Below, piece after piece: positions 53,463 to 61,390 of a stretch of DNA of 64,000 nucleotides. The stretch is from Chryseobacterium indicum. GTDB lineage: Bacteria; Bacteroidota; Bacteroidia; Flavobacteriales; Weeksellaceae. The stretch spans positions 1-64,000 of the forward strand of contig NZ_JACSGT010000003.1 of assembly GCF_021504595.1 (NCBI RefSeq). The letters are read 5' to 3'. Position numbers and translations under genes: made by a program. The notes beneath the pieces are model-generated. The model saw nothing but the letters and a program-made list of their open reading frames with translations, was not told where the DNA came from and ran no database searches. Each line of letters begins with the position of its first letter. Position 1 is the first letter of the stretch.

Positions 53463-54311
53463 ATGGAAGTTCTAAAAAGTAAAAAAGTTCTTCAGGATTT
53501 CATTGAAAGACAGAAAGAAATGGGCAAAAAGATAGGTTTTGCACCTACCATGGGAGCCCTTCATAACGGACATTTATCACTATATAAAACAGCAAGAGAA
53601 GAAAATGATCTTGTGGTATCATCAATTTTTGTTAATCCTACTCAATTTAATAATCCTGAGGATCTTGAAAAGTATCCGAGAGACATCAACAGAGATATTT
53701 CCATTCTGGAAAAGTCCGGATTGGTAGATGCTGTTTACATTCCCGAAGTTACAGATATTTATCCTGAAAAAACGGAAAGCAAACATTATGATTTTGACGG
53801 ACTGGAAAATGAAATGGAAGGAAAATCGCGACCTGGACATTTTGACGGTGTTGGTACTGTTGTAGAAGAACTTTTCAGACAGATAAAACCGGATAATGCT
53901 TATTTTGGGGAAAAAGACTTCCAACAGCTGGCAATTATCAAAAAAATGATTGAAAAGAAAAAACTTTTAATCAACATTAAAGGAGTTCCGATTTACCGAG
54001 CTGAAAACGGACTTGCCTTAAGTTCCCGAAACCAAAGACTTCATGAAGACCGAAGAGAAGCCTCTGCTGTTATTTACGAGACCCTAAAAAAAGTAAATGA
54101 CTGGTTCAGAGTAATAACAGTTCCCGAAATTAAAAACAGAGTACAGGATATTTTCGATCAGCAAAGAGGAATGCAGTTAGAATATTTTCTGATTGCTGAT
54201 GAAAAAACACTTAAGGAAACTGATTTCTTTTACAAAGACAGAAAATTCCGTGCATTTATTGTAGTTGTTGTGGATGGAGTACGATTAATCGACAATATGC
54301 ATCTGGACTAA
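53463..54311 (+). CDS. panC: Pantothenate synthetase
   Basis: 282 aa. It joins pantoate and beta-alanine with ATP, the last step of vitamin B5 synthesis. The nucleotidyl-transferase motifs are APTMGALHNGHLSL (HIGH-like), SIFVNPTQFNNPEDLEKYPR, KPDNAYFGEKDFQQL and RAENGLALSSRN (KMSKS-like). In other flavobacteria panD follows; here a terminator and the tRNA cluster do. Cytoplasmic. Confidence 0.97.
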   Translation: MEVLKSKKVLQDFIERQKEMGKKIGFAPTMGALHNGHLSLYKTAREENDLVVSSIFVNPTQFNNPEDLEKYPRDINRDISILEKSGLVDAVYIPEVTDIYPEKTESKHYDFDGLENEMEGKSRPGHFDGVGTVVEELFRQIKPDNAYFGEKDFQQLAIIKKMIEKKKLLINIKGVPIYRAENGLALSSRNQRLHEDRREASAVIYETLKKVNDWFRVITVPEIKNRVQDIFDQQRGMQLEYFLIADEKTLKETDFFYKDRKFRAFIVVVVDGVRLIDNMHLD

Positions 54312-54330
54312 ATTTGATAAAATTAAATTA

Positions 54331-54376
54331 AAAATAACAAGCGCTATCCTTTTAATAACGCCTGTTATTTTTTTAT
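54331..54376 (+). terminator. Terminator of panC
   Basis: AAATAACA and GCG pair with CGC and TGTTATTT over a loop, followed by T7. Confidence 0.7.
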
Positions 54377-54419
54377 CCGCAACATACGAAATCAGATAAA
54401 GATAAAGTATATAAAAAAT

Positions 54420-54443
54420 CAAAGGCTTCGTAAGAAGCCTTTG
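54420..54443 (-). terminator. Terminator of tRNA-Lys copy 1
   Basis: A perfect 10-bp stem, CAAAGGCTTC with GAAGCCTTTG, followed on the minus strand by ATTTTTT. Confidence 0.8.
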
Positions 54444-54498
54444 AAACACCAAATCACAAAATATTAATATGAAAAAAATTTACTTTTCAGTAAACTTG

Positions 54499-54571
54499 TG
54501 ACTCGGCTGGGATTCGAACCCAGGACCCATACATTAAAAGTGTATTGCTCTACCAGCTGAGCTACCGAGTC
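54499..54571 (-). tRNA. tRNA-Lys(TTT), copy 1
   Basis: 73 nt with acceptor stem GACTCGG/CCGAGTC, D-arm GCTCAGCTGGTAGAGC, anticodon loop CTTTTAA (TTT) on ATACA/TGTAT, and T-loop TTCGAAT. CCA is not encoded. It has its own upstream promoter. Confidence 0.96.
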
Positions 54572-54623
54572 GTCACTTAGTTTGAATTTACTTAAAAAAA
54601 AGTAACATTCTGTTTAAGAGCTG

Positions 54624-54654
54624 CAAAGATACAAATTATTTCGTTCCTGCAAAA
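54624..54654 (-). promoter_or_regulatory. Promoter of tRNA-Lys copy 1
   Basis: Minus strand -33 TTTTG (54650-54654) and -7 TATCTTTG (54624-54631) with 18-nt spacing, a full consensus. Confidence 0.65.
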
Positions 54655-54669
54655 TTTATTTTTCAAAAT

Positions 54670-54694
54670 CAAAGGCTTCTTGAGAAAGCCCTTG
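54670..54694 (-). terminator. Terminator of tRNA-Lys copy 2
   Basis: CAAGGGCTT pairs with AAGCCTTTG through one G-U, a diverged copy of the hairpin at 54420. Confidence 0.6.
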
Positions 54695-54749
54695 AAACAC
54701 CAAATCACAAAATATTAATATGAAAAAAATTTACTTTTCAGTAAACTTG

Positions 54750-54822
54750 TGACCTGGCTGGGATTCGAACCCAGGACCCATACATTAAAAGTGTATTGCT
54801 CTACCAGCTGAGCTACCAGGTC
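54750..54822 (-). tRNA. tRNA-Lys(TTT), copy 2
   Basis: 73 nt, like copies 1 and 3 except for two acceptor pairs: GACCTGG/CCAGGTC instead of GACTCGG/CCGAGTC. Both changes are compensatory, so the stem stays paired. It appears to be read from the promoter at 55134. Confidence 0.96.
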
Positions 54823-54889
54823 GGCCACAATCAATAGTATTGTAAAATAAATTAAGCTATACTATTAATTATTCAAATTTTCTGCATTG

Positions 54890-54972
54890 TGCCTGCGACT
54901 GGACTCGAACCAGCACATCCTTAGGAAACCACCCCCTCAAGATGGCGTGTCTACCAATTTCACCACGCAGGC
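54890..54972 (-). tRNA. tRNA-Leu(GAG)
   Basis: 83 nt with acceptor GCCTGCG/CGCAGGC, anticodon stem CCATC/GGTGG with loop TTGAGGG (anticodon GAG), a type II variable arm and T-loop TTCGAGT. It lies between tRNA-Lys copies 2 and 3. Confidence 0.93.
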
Positions 54973-55007
54973 ATAAAAATCACAAAATCCAGTAATTTTT
55001 TTGCTTG

Positions 55008-55080
55008 TGACTCGGCTGGGATTCGAACCCAGGACCCATACATTAAAAGTGTATTGCTCTACCAGCTGAGCTACCGAGTC
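55008..55080 (-). tRNA. tRNA-Lys(TTT), copy 3
   Basis: 73 nt, same acceptor stem as copy 1 (GACTCGG/CCGAGTC). First gene of the Lys-Leu-Lys transcript from the promoter at 55134. Confidence 0.96.
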
Positions 55081-55133
55081 GGCCACTTTATCAACGATTA
55101 ACACTGTGATAATGTCCCTCGTTTTTAGTGGTG

Positions 55134-55164
55134 CAAAGATATGAGTTTTTTCTTTATCTCAAAA
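55134..55164 (-). promoter_or_regulatory. Promoter of the Lys-Leu-Lys tRNA operon
   Basis: Minus strand -33 TTTTG (55160-55164) and -7 TATCTTTG (55134-55141) with 18-nt spacing, the same layout as at 54624-54654. Confidence 0.65.
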
Positions 55165-55194
55165 CTTTTTTGCAAATTTGTTTAAAAAAAATTC

Positions 55195-55710
55195 ATGATA
55201 ATTTCACTGGTCGGATACATGGGAAGTGGCAAATCTCACGTTTCCAAAATATTAAGCGAAAAACTCAATTTTAAATTAATTGATCTGGATAAAGAAATTT
55301 CCAAAAGGAATAAAATGACAATCCCCGAAATCTTCGATAAAAAGGGAGAAATCTATTTTAGAAAGCTGGAAAGAGAAACACTGGAAGAAATTCTTGCCTC
55401 TGAAAAAAATGTTATTTTAAGTCTGGGGGGAGGAACTCCTGTCTACTATAACAATATGGAAATCATCAACCATAATTCAAAAAGTGTTTTTTTAAGAGCT
55501 TCTGTTGCTACTTTATCAGAAAGACTTTCGAAACAGAAAGAAAAAAGACCTTTAATAGCCAATATCGCAGATGAAAATCTTGCTGAATTTATAGCAAAGC
55601 ATCTGTTTGAAAGAAATGACTTCTACAATAAAGCACAAATTAGTGTAATTACAGACAACAGAACTCCGGATGATATCGCCAGTGAAATAACAGAAAAGCT
55701 CTATCTCTAG
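55195..55710 (+). CDS. aroK: Shikimate kinase
   Basis: 171 aa. It phosphorylates shikimate at the 3-hydroxyl in aromatic amino-acid synthesis. Walker A is GYMGSGKSH (near residue 7-15), with the DLDKEISKR, FRKLERETLEEIL and SLGGGTPVYYNN substrate motifs and the LID arginine region KEKRPLI. Its last codons form part of the terminator stem at 55695-55716. Convergent with the S4 gene. Confidence 0.95.
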   Translation: MIISLVGYMGSGKSHVSKILSEKLNFKLIDLDKEISKRNKMTIPEIFDKKGEIYFRKLERETLEEILASEKNVILSLGGGTPVYYNNMEIINHNSKSVFLRASVATLSERLSKQKEKRPLIANIADENLAEFIAKHLFERNDFYNKAQISVITDNRTPDDIASEITEKLYL

Positions 55711-55721
55711 AGCTTTTTTTT
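55695..55721 (+). terminator. Terminator embedded in the aroK 3' end
   Basis: AAAGCTCT (55695-55702) pairs with AGAGCTTT (55709-55716) and is followed by T residues. The stem contains the aroK stop codon, and the T-tract reaches the stop of the convergent S4 gene. Confidence 0.7.
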
Positions 55722-56157
55722 AATCTTCGTTTTCAGATTCGTCACCATTTTCACCAAAGAAATCATCCCAGTCTGTAAAATCTGAGGCAATATCGTTTTC
55801 CACATAATCATCCATATCTCTGCGGTCTTTCTTCGTAGGTCTTCCCTCTCCTTTATTTCGGTAATAATCCTGAGACATCTTACGCATTTTCAATAATTCA
55901 TACTGTTCCTTATCGGTTACATCTTTTATGTGAAGAGGAACAAGCTTTGCTCCGATCCTGCTTTTCGGAATCTGGATTACTTTAATCTGATAGTCAATCT
56001 GATTTTTACGGATCTTAATTACATCTCCTTCCTTCACCTCTTTAGAAGACTTTACAACCGACGCACCGATAGACACTCTGTTCTTTTTAATCTCCTCAGT
56101 AGCAATGGTTCTGGTCTTATAAAAACGAATGCTCCATAAAAATTTATCTATTCTCAT
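55720..56157 (-). CDS. S4-domain RNA-binding protein (Hsp15-like)
   Basis: 145 aa. The S4 fold fills residues 1-60 (MRIDKFLWSIRFYKTRTIATEEIKKNRVSIGASVVKSSKEVKEGDVI), as in the heat-shock protein Hsp15, which binds 50S subunits with nascent chains. The C-terminus is charged (RRDMDDYVENDIASDFTDWDDFFGENGDESENED). No enzymatic motif is seen. Convergent with aroK. Confidence 0.9.
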   Translation of the reverse strand: MRIDKFLWSIRFYKTRTIATEEIKKNRVSIGASVVKSSKEVKEGDVIKIRKNQIDYQIKVIQIPKSRIGAKLVPLHIKDVTDKEQYELLKMRKMSQDYYRNKGEGRPTKKDRRDMDDYVENDIASDFTDWDDFFGENGDESENED

Positions 56158-56166
56158 AATTTTTTA

Positions 56167-56174
56167 TACTTTTG
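56167..56174 (+). promoter_or_regulatory. -7 element of the FKBP-like lipoprotein gene
   Basis: TACTTTTG matches TAnnTTTG, 40 nt before ATG 56215. Confidence 0.5.
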
Positions 56175-56214
56175 TCGTTATATTATTTGTAAAGTAATTA
56201 AAGTTTTTTGAAAA

Positions 56215-56967
56215 ATGAAAAAAATATTTTTATATATCCTTGCTGGATCTCTGTGTTTCACGGCATGTAAAAAGGATGGTGAAGTTGAAACATTTGTAGA
56301 GCCGGACGATATTGCGGTAAGAAATTCATACGACGATCAGGCGATCCAAAAGTTCATGAATGACAATTACCTTGATTCACAAGGGAATATAAAAGCATTC
56401 AGCTCAACAGATACTTCTGATGATAATGAGAAAAAATTATCAGAGCTAAATCCTGTAAAATTACCTTCCGGAGTTATTTACATAGTAAGAACTGGGGCAC
56501 AGCCTACGTCAGGAGGAGTAACTATAGATCCCTTTAATAATGATCTAAACTTAAAAACCCAAATTAGGGCAATGATAAGAACAAACTATTATCTTGCAAC
56601 CAACACAGATGGGAATGTAGCATTTTCACTTGCCGGAAGCCTTGACAATACTATTAACGGAGGAGGATCTCCCAAAACAGATCCCTTATATTATTATGTT
56701 AAAGAGAAAGTTTGGAAGGACGCCGGTAAAACCAGAAGTTATTATGAAATTGAAGGTTTCCAGGAAGGATTATCACATTTCCTAGGATTTCAAAATATGT
56801 CTGATGGAGATCCTTACAATTTACAAGGAGTAATTATCGTTCCTTCAAGAGCTGCTTTTGCTAGAGATGCACATTATAATTATACAGGCTATTCTCTTAA
56901 AAATAATTGTTTTGTATTCAACTTCCAGATTTACAAAGCCAATCCAAGACCGGTTTTAGAACAATAA
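56215..56967 (+). CDS. FKBP-like peptidyl-prolyl isomerase lipoprotein
   Basis: 250 aa lipoprotein (lipobox LCFTACKKD). The C-terminal part follows the FKBP pattern: YEIEGFQEGLSHF, then VIIVPSRAAFARD (IPS-type strand) and NNCFVFNFQIYKA (FDIEL-type strand), with an insertion before them. FKBP lipoproteins in Bacteroidetes such as GldI aid gliding and T9SS; this is not clearly GldI. It is anchored in a membrane and likely acts as a periplasmic foldase. Catalytic residues are not fully conserved. Confidence 0.7.
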   Translation: MKKIFLYILAGSLCFTACKKDGEVETFVEPDDIAVRNSYDDQAIQKFMNDNYLDSQGNIKAFSSTDTSDDNEKKLSELNPVKLPSGVIYIVRTGAQPTSGGVTIDPFNNDLNLKTQIRAMIRTNYYLATNTDGNVAFSLAGSLDNTINGGGSPKTDPLYYYVKEKVWKDAGKTRSYYEIEGFQEGLSHFLGFQNMSDGDPYNLQGVIIVPSRAAFARDAHYNYTGYSLKNNCFVFNFQIYKANPRPVLEQ

Positions 56968-56973
56968 AAAATA

Positions 56974-57010
56974 AAAAAGCGCTTCCCATTCCCATTGAGA
57001 AGCGCTTTTT
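56974..57010. terminator. Bidirectional terminator between convergent genes
   Basis: AAAAAGCGCTTC (56974-56985) pairs with GAAGCGCTTTTT (56999-57010). Confidence 0.85.
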
Positions 57011-57021
57011 ATTTACTTAAA

Positions 57022-58539
57022 TTAATACTTAGCTTTCTGCTTTACATTTCCTAAAATATCCGGAAAATAGAGATCTGCTAAATGATCAAACTCGTCACCT
57101 CTCATAAACATTGTGGCATCCACTTCTTCATACGAACTTCTTCCTGCCGCCGCAATCAGCTCATTACATGTGTGAAGCGTATTTTTATGAAAATGGTACA
57201 CCCTTTCCGCCTTATCCGTAACATCCAGACCTTTAATCAACATTTTATCCTGTGTGGCAACACCTGTCGGACAATTGTTGTTATTGCATCTCAAAGCCTG
57301 AATACAGCCTAAAGAGAACATAAATCCTCTCGCATTATTACACATATCCGCTCCCATCGCGATGGCTCTTAAAATATCAAGACTTGTAAGAACTTTTCCG
57401 CTTGCAATAACCCTTAATTTACTTCTTAAATTATAATTATTCAGCGTTCTGTTAACAAAAATCAAAGCAGGTTCCAAAGGCATTCCTACTCCATCAGAAA
57501 ACTCCGGCGGTGCGGCTCCGGTTCCTCCTTCCGCTCCGTCAATAGTTATAAAATCAGGATAAATCTTCAGAACATTCATCTGGACGCAGATATCTTCAAA
57601 TTCTTTGGTATCGCCGATGCACAACTTAAATCCAACAGGTTTTCCTCCGGAAAGTTCTCTTAACTGCTGTACAAACCTCAACAAACCTGCAGCATCAGAA
57701 AAAGAAGTATGTGAAGGCGGTGAAATAATCGTCATTCCCGGCGTGACGTGACGGATTTTTGCAATTTCCGGGGTATTTTTTACAGCCGGTAAAACTCCGC
57801 CATGACCTGGTTTTGCCCCTTGAGACAATTTAATTTCGATCATCTTTACATTGGGTAAAGTAGAATATTTTTTAAACAATTCCGGATTGAATTTGCCTTC
57901 TTCATCACGACAGCCGAAATATCCGGTTCCGATCTGCCAGCAAAGATCGCCTCCTTCCATATGGTGCGGAGAAATCCCGCCTTCTCCGGTATTATGGTAA
58001 AAATTTCCCTTTTTTGCTCCTCTGTTTAAAGAAATCTGTGCACGGTCACTTAATGCCCCGAAACTCATTGCCGAAATATTGAATAACGAAGCATGATAAG
58101 GCTGAGAACACTGCTCTCCTCCTACCCAAACTCTCGGAAGCTCTTCCATCGGAGATTTTGCATAAATGGAATGCTTAATTCCTTCATATTTTCTGTGGTT
58201 AACTTCGAGTTGTGTTCCGAAAGGCACAGTATCACTTAAATTTTTGGCTCTTCTGTACACCGCAGAACGCTGATTTCTCGGAAAAGGTTTTCCATCGGTT
58301 TCTCTTTCAATGAAATACTGCTGCATTTCCGGTGAAATACTTTCAAAAAAGTACCTGAAATAGCCCAAAACAGGAAAATTTCTTAAAATAGCGTGCTTAG
58401 ATTGGGTAATGTTGTAAATGCCTATTGCATACACAATGGTTAGCAAAACAGGAATCCACCAATCTGCCCTTATTAAAAAAGCAACCGACCACGCAACGAC
58501 GAGAATAATAGCTCCCCAAAGCAAAAATTTGTCTCTCAT
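57022..58539 (-). CDS. FMN-binding glutamate synthase family protein
   Basis: 505 aa. An N-terminal membrane segment pair (residues about 8-45) is followed by the GltB central/FMN domain: GEGGISPHHMEGGDLCWQIGTGYFGCRDEEGKF, IEIKLSQGAKPGHGGVLPAVK, TIDGAEGGTGAAP and ADMCNNARGFMFSLGCIQALRCNNNNCPTGVATQD, the last with the cysteines of a 3Fe-4S-like site. It lacks the glutaminase domain, so it may be an anchored ammonia-dependent or other redox enzyme. Single-gene unit. Confidence 0.92.
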   Translation of the reverse strand: MRDKFLLWGAIILVVAWSVAFLIRADWWIPVLLTIVYAIGIYNITQSKHAILRNFPVLGYFRYFFESISPEMQQYFIERETDGKPFPRNQRSAVYRRAKNLSDTVPFGTQLEVNHRKYEGIKHSIYAKSPMEELPRVWVGGEQCSQPYHASLFNISAMSFGALSDRAQISLNRGAKKGNFYHNTGEGGISPHHMEGGDLCWQIGTGYFGCRDEEGKFNPELFKKYSTLPNVKMIEIKLSQGAKPGHGGVLPAVKNTPEIAKIRHVTPGMTIISPPSHTSFSDAAGLLRFVQQLRELSGGKPVGFKLCIGDTKEFEDICVQMNVLKIYPDFITIDGAEGGTGAAPPEFSDGVGMPLEPALIFVNRTLNNYNLRSKLRVIASGKVLTSLDILRAIAMGADMCNNARGFMFSLGCIQALRCNNNNCPTGVATQDKMLIKGLDVTDKAERVYHFHKNTLHTCNELIAAAGRSSYEEVDATMFMRGDEFDHLADLYFPDILGNVKQKAKY

Positions 58540-58669
58540 ATCATTTTGAATTTTACCAAAGTTAAAAAATTTAAATTGATATAAACGGTCTGAGAAACAT
58601 CAAAAAAATGAATGAAAGAAGTTATTTTTGGATTAAATGTGATGATTTCAGGTTTCGATTTCATTAAAA

Positions 58670-58701
58670 CAAAAAAAGACATCACTATGATAGCAATGTC
58701 T
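58670..58701 (-). terminator. Terminator of mtaB
   Basis: Minus strand AGACAT-13 nt-ATGTCT with a T7 tail. Confidence 0.7.
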
Positions 58702-58733
58702 GAATTATTTTAAATGAATTGTTTAAAAGAATA

Positions 58734-60080
58734 TTAAATTTTCTCGAGAAAACTTTCAAAAGAATTCATCACAGAAACAGTTCCGTCGGCTTCTATTTTT
58801 TCAAGCTTTAAGAATTCAATCTGATTGACTGAAGACTGATCGAAATCTTTCTGAACCCTCACATAATTTTCTGTGAAGCCAAACATTTTCCCGTCTTTAT
58901 TTTCGTGTTCCCAAAGTACAGGAAGTGTTTTTCCAAGCTGGGTCTGGTAAAATGCCATCTTTTTCTTTTCAGATAAAATTCTAAGCATTTTATTGCGTCT
59001 TTTTCTTTCAGGGATCGGAACTACGCCTTCCATTTCTGCCGCTTCTGTATTTTCTCTTTCAGAATAGGTAAAAACGTGCAGATAGGTTATTGGAAGTTCA
59101 TTCAGGAAGTTATATGTTTCCATGAACAGTTCTTCTGTTTCTCCCGGAAAACCGACAATTACATCCACACCGATCGCTGCATCCGGCATTACTTCACGGA
59201 TCTTATTAACTCTGTCGGTATATAGTTTCGTTAAATAACGGCGTTTCATTTTTTTCAGCAATTCATCGCTTCCTGATTGTAAAGGAATATGAAAATGCGG
59301 AACAAAGCTTTTGCTTTTCGAAACCAGTTCTATGCTTTCGTCTTTCAACAGATTCGGCTCGATGGAAGAAATACGGATTCTTTCGATGCCTTCAACCTGA
59401 TCAAGCTCAGAAATTAAATCTAAAAAAGTATGTTCATGTCTTTTGTTTCCAAATTCTCCTTTTCCGTAATCTCCGATGTTTACACCTGTAAGAACGATTT
59501 CTTTGATGTCTCTTTCAGCAATTTCTTTGGCATTCTTTAATACATTTTCGATGGTATCAGAACGGGAAATTCCTCTTGCCAAAGGAATCGTACAGTAGGT
59601 ACATTTGTAATCGCAACCGTCCTGAACTTTCAGAAAAGCTCGTGTTCTGTCTCCGATGGAGTAACTTCCGATAAAAAAATCTGTTTCTTCAATTTCGCAT
59701 GAATGAACGATACCTTCGTTTTCAGATTTCTCCAGATCATCAAGATAGCTCAGAATATTGAATTTTTCTTTGGCTCCTAAAACCAAATCTACCCCTTCAA
59801 TCTGTGAAATTTCCTCCGGTTTCAGTTGTGCATAACATCCCACGATTACAACCAGACCATCCGGATTGGCTTTCATGGCTCTTTTTACGTGAAGTTTGCA
59901 TTCGCGGTCGGCATTTTCAGTTACCGAACAGGTATTGATAACATACACATTCGCTTTTTCATCAAAACTTACCTTTTCGTAACCTGCTTCTGTTAATTGG
60001 CGGGCAATGGTAGATGTTTCCGCAAAATTTAATTTGCAGCCAAGAGTATGAAATGCGGCAGTTCTTTGAAATTGAGACAT
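58734..60080 (-). CDS. mtaB: tRNA t6A37 methylthiotransferase MtaB
   Basis: 448 aa radical-SAM enzyme that turns t6A37 into ms2t6A37. The N-terminal UPF0004 domain has the extra cluster cysteines (TLGCKLNFAE, NTCSVTENAD, GCYAQL), and the radical-SAM domain has CDYKCTYCTIPLARG. A C-terminal TRAM-like part follows. Its substrate t6A is made by TsaD (25.6 kb). It is the only gene of its unit, with a terminator after the stop. Confidence 0.95.
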   Translation of the reverse strand: MSQFQRTAAFHTLGCKLNFAETSTIARQLTEAGYEKVSFDEKANVYVINTCSVTENADRECKLHVKRAMKANPDGLVVIVGCYAQLKPEEISQIEGVDLVLGAKEKFNILSYLDDLEKSENEGIVHSCEIEETDFFIGSYSIGDRTRAFLKVQDGCDYKCTYCTIPLARGISRSDTIENVLKNAKEIAERDIKEIVLTGVNIGDYGKGEFGNKRHEHTFLDLISELDQVEGIERIRISSIEPNLLKDESIELVSKSKSFVPHFHIPLQSGSDELLKKMKRRYLTKLYTDRVNKIREVMPDAAIGVDVIVGFPGETEELFMETYNFLNELPITYLHVFTYSERENTEAAEMEGVVPIPERKRRNKMLRILSEKKKMAFYQTQLGKTLPVLWEHENKDGKMFGFTENYVRVQKDFDQSSVNQIEFLKLEKIEADGTVSVMNSFESFLEKI

Positions 60081-60146
60081 TTATTGATTCTGAATTTTGT
60101 GGGTGCAAAGATAATCATTTTAAGATGAATTCTGAATTGATTCAGT

Positions 60147-60785
60147 CTATTGATGAAATTCATCCCTTATTTCCGGACTGTTTCGGTAACAAACTGGAGA
60201 TGAATTTTGAATTTCAGGTTCGTCAATTTGCTGCAAATCTCTGATACATTGCTCTCTGATATTCCACAATTCACCTAAACTGTAAGTGATGCGTTCTTCA
60301 TTCAGCCATTTTCCAAGAAAATCTTTATGAAATGAAATTTTCTGAGCTCCAATTTCGTTGAATTCTATTTCCCTTTCAATCAGCAGTTTATCTTTAAATT
60401 GTTGATAATTTGAACTGCGGTTCGTAAAATCGAAATATCCGTTATCAATTTTGAGATAATTATGTGCTTCCGGAATGTATTTTAAATTAAATTTTTGCAA
60501 AGTACCGCTAATTTTTGGAGTGTATTCTGCATCCATTTTAAAAATTCCAAGAATGAGTTTTACATCGCTATGATGATTTTCCAGAGCAAGTTTTCTCAGG
60601 GCGGCGTGTTTTGTACTGCAGGTTCCGCCAAAATCATCAAAAACACATTCGGTTCTGCTTTTATCATTATTTCTTTTGTAAGGGAGCATTGAAATATATT
60701 GGCAGGCAGAATGAAAATCTGTAATTTTTCTATTTAAAAATTCATCAGAAATAATTCCTTTATTTTGAATGGTAAAGTTCTTCAT
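60147..60785 (-). CDS. Transglutaminase-like cysteine peptidase-fold protein
   Basis: 212 aa, no signal peptide. A Cys-His-Asp triad is spaced as in the transglutaminase-like superfamily: C56 in GGTCSTKHAALRKLA, H108 in PEAHNYLKID and D119 in GYFDFT. The N-terminal part is unrecognised. The function could be proteolytic or amide-forming. Its ATG overlaps the stop of the DinB-like gene by one base, so the two are coupled. Confidence 0.75.
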   Translation of the reverse strand: MKNFTIQNKGIISDEFLNRKITDFHSACQYISMLPYKRNNDKSRTECVFDDFGGTCSTKHAALRKLALENHHSDVKLILGIFKMDAEYTPKISGTLQKFNLKYIPEAHNYLKIDNGYFDFTNRSSNYQQFKDKLLIEREIEFNEIGAQKISFHKDFLGKWLNEERITYSLGELWNIREQCIRDLQQIDEPEIQNSSPVCYRNSPEIRDEFHQ

Positions 60786-61306
60786 TACTGCTGTCTGAAT
60801 TTACTGATCATTTCAGAATTAAATTCCTGCGATTTGTTTCGCGGAATAGAAAGGCTTGTCCAGTCTTCATTCTTCATCATTTTTGCGATATACACAATCT
60901 GCCCGATATGATAAGGATAATGTGCCAATTGACGGAAAACAGCATCCATAAATGTATGTGCTTCATTTCTTATGTAAATTACAGAATGTACATTTTCATC
61001 ATTCATCTGGTTCAGAGCTTCAAAAAAACATTTCCAGCCTTTTTCCCAATATTCCAGAACCTCAGCTTTCGTTTTAAAAGTATCAACAAATTCTTCATCC
61101 CTGTTCCGCCATGATTTTTCGCCGTCTTCGGTTAAAAAATTAGTCCATCTGGATAACATATTTCCGGCGATATGCTTAACAATAATGGCTATAGAATTGC
61201 TTTCTTCATTAAACTGCCAGAAAATCTGTTCATCCGAAAGCTGCCCGAAAGATTGGTCACCGAGCATTTTGTAATATTCAAAACGTTTTATCAATAAATC
61301 TTTCAT
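60785..61306 (-). CDS. DinB-fold protein (DUF1572 family)
   Basis: 173 aa from ATG 61306 (MKDLLIKRFEYYKMLGDQSF); the longer reading has a non-typical hydrophobic N-terminus. The metal triad of the DinB/YfiT superfamily is visible: H45 (IVKHIAGNM), H129 and H133 (AHYPYHIGQIVYIAK). These proteins form four-helix bundles; many act as thiol-dependent transferases or stress proteins. Coupled to the transglutaminase-like gene. Confidence 0.85.
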   Translation of the reverse strand: MKDLLIKRFEYYKMLGDQSFGQLSDEQIFWQFNEESNSIAIIVKHIAGNMLSRWTNFLTEDGEKSWRNRDEEFVDTFKTKAEVLEYWEKGWKCFFEALNQMNDENVHSVIYIRNEAHTFMDAVFRQLAHYPYHIGQIVYIAKMMKNEDWTSLSIPRNKSQEFNSEMISKFRQQ

Positions 61307-61347
61307 GATGTAAATTTGAATATCTAAGATAGGAATTTTACAAAACA

Positions 61348-61373
61348 AAAACCGTTACACAGGCAACGGTTTT
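61348..61373 (-). terminator. Terminator of the T9SS type B gene
   Basis: AAAACCGTT (61348-61356) pairs with AACGGTTTT (61365-61373). Confidence 0.75.
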
Positions 61374-61390
61374 CTATTGAGTTCTGAAAA

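Larger units (their letters stand above)
54416..54822. repeat. Tandem duplication of a tRNA-Lys unit
   Basis: The block 54416-54571 (terminator, spacer and tRNA-Lys) recurs at 54667-54822 with a period of 251 bp. The spacer between terminator and tRNA is near-identical over more than 50 bp. The two copies differ in the terminator loop/arm and in the tRNA acceptor stem. Confidence 0.8.

Noticed and set aside
54890..54972. Reading the tRNA-Leu anticodon as TGA (Ser)
   Set aside because: That requires shifting the 5-bp stem by one base; with the stem CCATC/GGTGG the loop is TTGAGGG and the anticodon is GAG, consistent with a Leu tRNA.
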